A stretch of DNA of 6,624 bases, from the NCBI GenBank assembly GCA_002336725.1, contig DDEO01000124.1:1-6624 (forward strand). Direction: 5' to 3'. The notes beneath the pieces were generated by a model. The model was not told the DNA's origin. It ran no database searches and saw only the letters and a program-made list of their open reading frames with translations. Both the position numbers and the translations under genes were made by a program. Numbering within the stretch: position 1 is the stretch's first letter; each line of letters starts with the position of its first letter. Positions 3,467 to 6,624 of this stretch are shown here, piece by piece. The DNA is from Bacteroidetes bacterium UBA1952. GTDB lineage: Bacteria; Bacteroidota; Bacteroidia; Chitinophagales; Chitinophagaceae.

Positions 3467-6391
3467 TTATTGCGCAACCAGTTTCTCGGTTTGGTTGAAG
3501 CCACTGGTAGCCACCTGCACAAAGTAGATGCCTTTTACGCTCACTACAGATGCCGGGATTTCAATAGCCGTTTGGCTTCCGGAACCCACAGTGGTGGTGC
3601 GATAAACGACTTTACCGGTAACATCGGTAACGGTTACGTTCACATCGCCGGTAGCATTTTTCAGCAGGATGGTAGTGCCTGCGGTGGTGGGGTTAGGTGC
3701 GAGTGCCATACCGCGCTCGTTCAGGGCTTGCGCATCCACGCCGAGCGGGTTGTTGGAGATATGAATCCGGTCGATGTAGAAATTGTTTCCGGAACCCAGG
3801 CGCGGGCCTCTTGAGCCACCGGAGGCAGACGTGATGCCGGGGCGATAGCGGAAGCGGAACAGGATGCTGCTGGTGCTGTTATCAACAAATGAGCGCAGAT
3901 CGATGCTCTTGCGATTCCAGTCCCAGATACCGATGGGTGCAAAAGGAATTGCAACAACACCTTTGTTATTCAGGTCGCGTTTGCTCATGATGCTCACCGA
4001 CCGCCAGGTGTTGCCACAGTCTGTGCTGGCAAATATCTGGAAGGTATCGGTGATCTGATCGGCGAGGGAGGTGCGGCTGGCACCGGCATACAGGAAGTTG
4101 AGGTTCAGGTCGCCGCCGTTATTGAGGCCGGTCAGGTCAAACGGTGGAGAGAAGAAATCATCAAAGTCGCCTTCCGGAGTGCTGCCGGGCAGAACGTCTG
4201 TGGGGTCTGCAACACCATACCGATAGTCGAAGGTATTATACCGCATACTGGTCCGGTCATATCCGCCAACGTTGTTCAGCACTTCCCAGTTAAAGGAGTT
4301 GTTGTAATAGTTGAAGATTGGCCAGCGGTCCAGATCGCTATTAGGGTTGAAGTCCTGGAAGTAGCCGATAGGAGCAATTTTGTTGTTAGGATCAGCTACA
4401 TAAACCGGCTGACGGGTTTCGGTATCGGAGCCGGTGCGGTTGGTAGCGATGAGGCTCACAGTGGCCCAGCCGGGCTGCGAGAAGGTCGTCTGTACGTCTG
4501 CCGCGCTGCTGCTTTGGCTTGTCGAAGCGCCGTTGCTCAAAGACCAGGAGAAGGTTTTGCTGGTAGTGTCGGTGTTGCTGCGGTTGGTGAAGGTGAAGGA
4601 CTGGCCTGCACACTTATAAACCATGTCGCTGTAGTTGTACACGCCAGGCGAAACATACATCCGCTCTCCCAGAGAGTTGTAAGGCTGCACCGAGAAATCG
4701 GCAGTCGGGCGCACCGCGCGGCGCGGCAGGATGTTGCCCGCAGCGTCCATGATACCGGCATTCACCAGGTTTTGCAGGGCAGAGAGGTTGTTGCGTCCGG
4801 CAATGGGGCTGGATGCCGAGAGGCGCATTTGCATTGCCTGTCCGGCGGTGAACATCCGGCTACAGGCCGTATAGTCCATTACGTTTTGGGAGTTAACGGT
4901 ATCGGGATAATCTACCAGAAAACCGCCATCGGGCAGCGAAACGGCTTCCGCAGGAAGCGTTCCGGCGTTGCTATACACATAAATACTTTTATATTCAGAG
5001 GTGTCATAAATCCGGAAATAGCCATGTCGTACTTTCCAGTTGTAGAAGTAGCGATAAGCGCCTCCCTGCGAGGTATCGTTGGAGGTGAAATAAACCACAC
5101 CGGAAATCTTGCCATAAGGAACGGGGGCTGCGAGGTTGGTATCCTTAAGCGCGCCGGGGTTCCGGAGGAAGCTGATTTTATAGCCCTTTCCGGCATCCAG
5201 TTTCCACCGCAGCGGCAGGCGGTAGGGCGTTCCTTTCGTTGCCCGGAAAGTATCCTGATAGAGTTGTACCTGCGCGTTGTTGCGTGTCAGTTGAACCGCG
5301 AAGGCACCGCCCGCATCCGTACCCTGATAAACAGTTACGGTATCAATGTAGAAATTAGAATAAACATCAAAGCTGATTCCATCATTCGTGGTAACGTCGC
5401 TGCGGCGGCGCAGGGTGTCTGGCTTCAGTTGTCCCATGCTGACGTTGTTGGTATCCTTGCTTGTCGATTGGGTTTTGAGGATACAGGTTACATCATTCAA
5501 AGCTGAGGGGACACAGCCGGTGGAGAAATGCCCTTTGGTAGGCGGGGTATCGGCGATGCCGTCGTCTCCGCATTTGGTATCTACTTCACCATCGCCCCAA
5601 ACGTGTTCCAGGCTAAAGTAATGGCCCAGTTCGTGACCAATGGTATTATCAAAGTTGATGCTCTGCGATCCGCCGGCGGTCGTTGCGTTCCAGGCCACCA
5701 TAATACCGTCGGTAATGCGCAGAAGCGGATTTTCATCTACGAAAGACGGGAAGGTTGCATAAGCGAGTACCTGGCCTACGGCTGCCGTGTTGGTGATGTA
5801 TTTATTCACCCAGATATTCACATACGAATCAGAGGCCCAGCCGCTCAGTTTGCCCAGGTCGCCGCCCTTCAGGGTCAGATAGCTGCGCTCGCGCGTGATG
5901 CCGGTTGTGGGCTGCCCCATAGGGTCCAGCTGCGCAAGGTGGAAGACAAACTTAGGCTTGCCGATATACTTGGTGTTGGTACCCCGGATGAGACCTTTAT
6001 AGGGTGCTGCCACCTGCGAAGTATCGGCGTTGGCCCGGTCATAAAGTTTGTTAATCTCTCGAAGAGCCGCCTCTATTTTATCGTTCGTCAGGCTGGTAAA
6101 TTCATTGCCATAATTATGAACGATGTGAAACACAACGGGGATATGATACACCGTGGTGGTATCAGTGGGCGAGAAGGTGGTTTTCGCATATTTGGACAAG
6201 TCCATCTTGCCGAGGGAAGCGTCCAATATCTGCTTCCATTTTGCTTCGCTCCGGGCGACTTGTTCCGGAAATTGTTTCCGGATTTGCTGCGCCATCTCGT
6301 CTGTAGCACAGCGGGCGACCCCCTGGGCCTGCGCCATGCCGGAAAAACCACAGGCCAGTACCGCCGTAGAAAGGAGTAATTTCTTTATCAT
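3467..6391 (-). CDS. Secreted M43-family zinc metalloprotease with T9SS C-terminal sorting domain
   Basis: A 974-residue exported protease. Residues 1-22 are a signal peptide (MIKKLLLSTAVLACGFSGMA, predicted cut after AQA at 20-22). Residues 23 to about 80 are a propeptide with Cys28 in RCAT, placed like the RCG(T/S) cysteine-switch motif of M43 zymogens. The catalytic domain (about 81-540) has HELGHYFSLEH at 253-263: zinc ligands His253, His257, His263 and base Glu254. The Met-turn is NVMDY with Met505. Cys274, Cys293, Cys303 and Cys510 are probably paired. About 195 extra residues separate these motifs, including a beta-rich domain at 338-453. A PKD-like domain (562-666) and a beta-sandwich, choice-of-anchor-J-like domain (677-881) follow. 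Residues 895-974 are the sorting domain, with APNP at 898-901, TGKVVY, GIYFVQV and a final KLVAQ. Such proteins cross the outer membrane by T9SS and are often anchored to surface lipopolysaccharide. The gene has its own promoter and terminator. Substrate unknown. Confidence 0.93.
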   Translation of the reverse strand: MIKKLLLSTAVLACGFSGMAQAQGVARCATDEMAQQIRKQFPEQVARSEAKWKQILDASLGKMDLSKYAKTTFSPTDTTTVYHIPVVFHIVHNYGNEFTSLTNDKIEAALREINKLYDRANADTSQVAAPYKGLIRGTNTKYIGKPKFVFHLAQLDPMGQPTTGITRERSYLTLKGGDLGKLSGWASDSYVNIWVNKYITNTAAVGQVLAYATFPSFVDENPLLRITDGIMVAWNATTAGGSQSINFDNTIGHELGHYFSLEHVWGDGEVDTKCGDDGIADTPPTKGHFSTGCVPSALNDVTCILKTQSTSKDTNNVSMGQLKPDTLRRRSDVTTNDGISFDVYSNFYIDTVTVYQGTDAGGAFAVQLTRNNAQVQLYQDTFRATKGTPYRLPLRWKLDAGKGYKISFLRNPGALKDTNLAAPVPYGKISGVVYFTSNDTSQGGAYRYFYNWKVRHGYFRIYDTSEYKSIYVYSNAGTLPAEAVSLPDGGFLVDYPDTVNSQNVMDYTACSRMFTAGQAMQMRLSASSPIAGRNNLSALQNLVNAGIMDAAGNILPRRAVRPTADFSVQPYNSLGERMYVSPGVYNYSDMVYKCAGQSFTFTNRSNTDTTSKTFSWSLSNGASTSQSSSAADVQTTFSQPGWATVSLIATNRTGSDTETRQPVYVADPNNKIAPIGYFQDFNPNSDLDRWPIFNYYNNSFNWEVLNNVGGYDRTSMRYNTFDYRYGVADPTDVLPGSTPEGDFDDFFSPPFDLTGLNNGGDLNLNFLYAGASRTSLADQITDTFQIFASTDCGNTWRSVSIMSKRDLNNKGVVAIPFAPIGIWDWNRKSIDLRSFVDNSTSSILFRFRYRPGITSASGGSRGPRLGSGNNFYIDRIHISNNPLGVDAQALNERGMALAPNPTTAGTTILLKNATGDVNVTVTDVTGKVVYRTTTVGSGSQTAIEIPASVVSVKGIYFVQVATSGFNQTEKLVAQ

Positions 6392-6407
6392 GGGCTATTT
6401 TGAAAGT

Positions 6408-6428
6408 CCCTGTCGTTCCGGGACAGGG
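6408..6428 (-). promoter_or_regulatory. Hairpin at the 5' end of the protease message
   Basis: CCCTGTC at 6408-6414 and GACAGGG at 6422-6428 form a perfect 7-bp stem with a 7-nt loop. Taking the -7 element at 6433-6440, transcription should start near 6427, which puts this hairpin at the extreme 5' end of the mRNA, 16 nt before the start codon. It could stabilise the message against decay or, as DNA, serve as a dyad operator overlapping the start point. The leader has no Shine-Dalgarno sequence, as is normal in this phylum. Confidence 0.5.
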
Positions 6429-6432
6429 CGTT

Positions 6433-6440
6433 CAAAAGTA
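6433..6440 (-). promoter_or_regulatory. Bacteroidota-type promoter -7 element for the metalloprotease gene
   Basis: On the minus strand this reads TACTTTTG, an exact TAnnTTTG match, 41 nt before the ATG at 6391. No clear TTTG -33 box is visible at the usual spacing. An A/T tract palindrome (CGAAAAATTTTTTCG, 6466-6480) lies further upstream at roughly -40 to -55, where an UP-like element would sit. Confidence 0.6.
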
Positions 6441-6488
6441 ACGATAATTCCAGAAAAACGGATTGCGAAAAATTTTTTCGGCTTTTCG

Positions 6489-6521
6489 CCCGGCCCCGCA
6501 AACGGGGCGTTCCGGGCCGGG
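6489..6521. repeat. Nested GC-rich hairpin upstream of the protease promoter
   Basis: CCCGGCCC (6489-6496) pairs with GGGCCGGG (6514-6521). An alternative inner stem GCCCCG (6493-6498) pairs with CGGGGC (6503-6508) across a CAAA loop. The two stems share bases and exclude each other. No proper T run follows on either strand. It may be the remnant or core of a terminator for a gene beyond the right edge. Confidence 0.4.
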
Positions 6522-6624
6522 GGCTTGTTTGCTGCACCTTTTCCGGAAAAAACCACCGCCGCCGCCCCCTTGCCCTGCTCTAAAAGTTTCGAAAAAGCGC
6601 CCCAAAAGAAAAGCCCGCAAACGC
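6522..6624. other. Non-coding right edge with a 12-bp palindrome
   Basis: TTTTCCGGAAAA at 6539-6550 is a perfect palindrome built around the abundant octamer TTCCGGAA. It is followed by a CCGCCGCCG run (6557-6565) and A/T-rich purine tracts. The only open frame here, on the minus strand, is compositionally biased (Gly- and Arg-rich) and shows no recognisable protein. I see no gene. Confidence 0.4.

Noticed and set aside
3271..3498. 75-codon plus-strand frame across the terminator
   Set aside because: It needs a TTG start, runs through a perfect terminator hairpin and into the antisense of the protease 3' end. Only the short IEIPASV stretch is worth noting.
4514..6379. Long plus-strand open frames (330 codons at 4514-5506 and 283 codons at 5528-6379) opposite the protease gene
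   Set aside because: They are antisense to a protein with clear domains from end to end. Their translations show no family motifs and are the kind of stop-poor frames that GC-rich coding DNA produces on the opposite strand.

Overview
The window looks like a chromosomal segment of a moderately GC-rich member of the Bacteroidota, possibly of the Chitinophaga/Saprospira side of the phylum. The grounds are: a secreted metalloprotease ending in a type IX secretion system (T9SS) C-terminal sorting domain, which is essentially restricted to this phylum; an FtsE of the form common in Bacteroidota; absence of Shine-Dalgarno-like sequence at the start codons; and two exact matches to the Bacteroidota -7 promoter consensus TAnnTTTG, each a short distance upstream of a real gene. 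The genus is not identified.

Layout, left to right. Positions 1-235 are non-coding and hold a strong hairpin, short tandem repeats and a degenerate ATCCG repeat ahead of the first gene. At 236-2094 (+), two glycosyltransferase genes are joined by an ATGA stop/start overlap: a GT-B fold (GT4-like) enzyme, then a GT-A fold (GT2) enzyme. They probably form the end of a surface polysaccharide operon. At 2095-2784 (-), an FtsE-type ABC ATPase gene converges on them with no intergenic base between the two stop codons. Positions 2785-3466 hold the ftsE promoter, several decayed repeats, a composite MITE-like inverted-repeat element (3040-3268) that I do not recognise from the literature, a possible scrap of a second T9SS sorting domain, and a clear Rho-independent terminator. 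At 3467-6391 (-) lies a 974-residue secreted M43 (pappalysin/cytophagalysin-like) metalloprotease with signal peptide, propeptide, catalytic domain, PKD-like domain, a beta-sandwich domain and the T9SS sorting domain. Positions 6392-6624 hold its promoter, a leader hairpin and GC-rich palindromes, with no gene.

The genes do not form one pathway. The glycosyltransferases presumably build a surface glycan, FtsE acts in division or envelope remodelling, and the protease is a monocistronic exported enzyme. The points most worth attention are a domain of about 115 residues inserted inside the protease catalytic domain, between the zinc motif and the Met-turn; the composite inverted-repeat element at 3040-3268; and a roughly tenfold excess of TTCCGG/CCGGAA, including eight copies of the palindrome TTCCGGAA, across coding and non-coding DNA. 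I see no defence system, CRISPR array, tRNA, rRNA or intact transposase gene.
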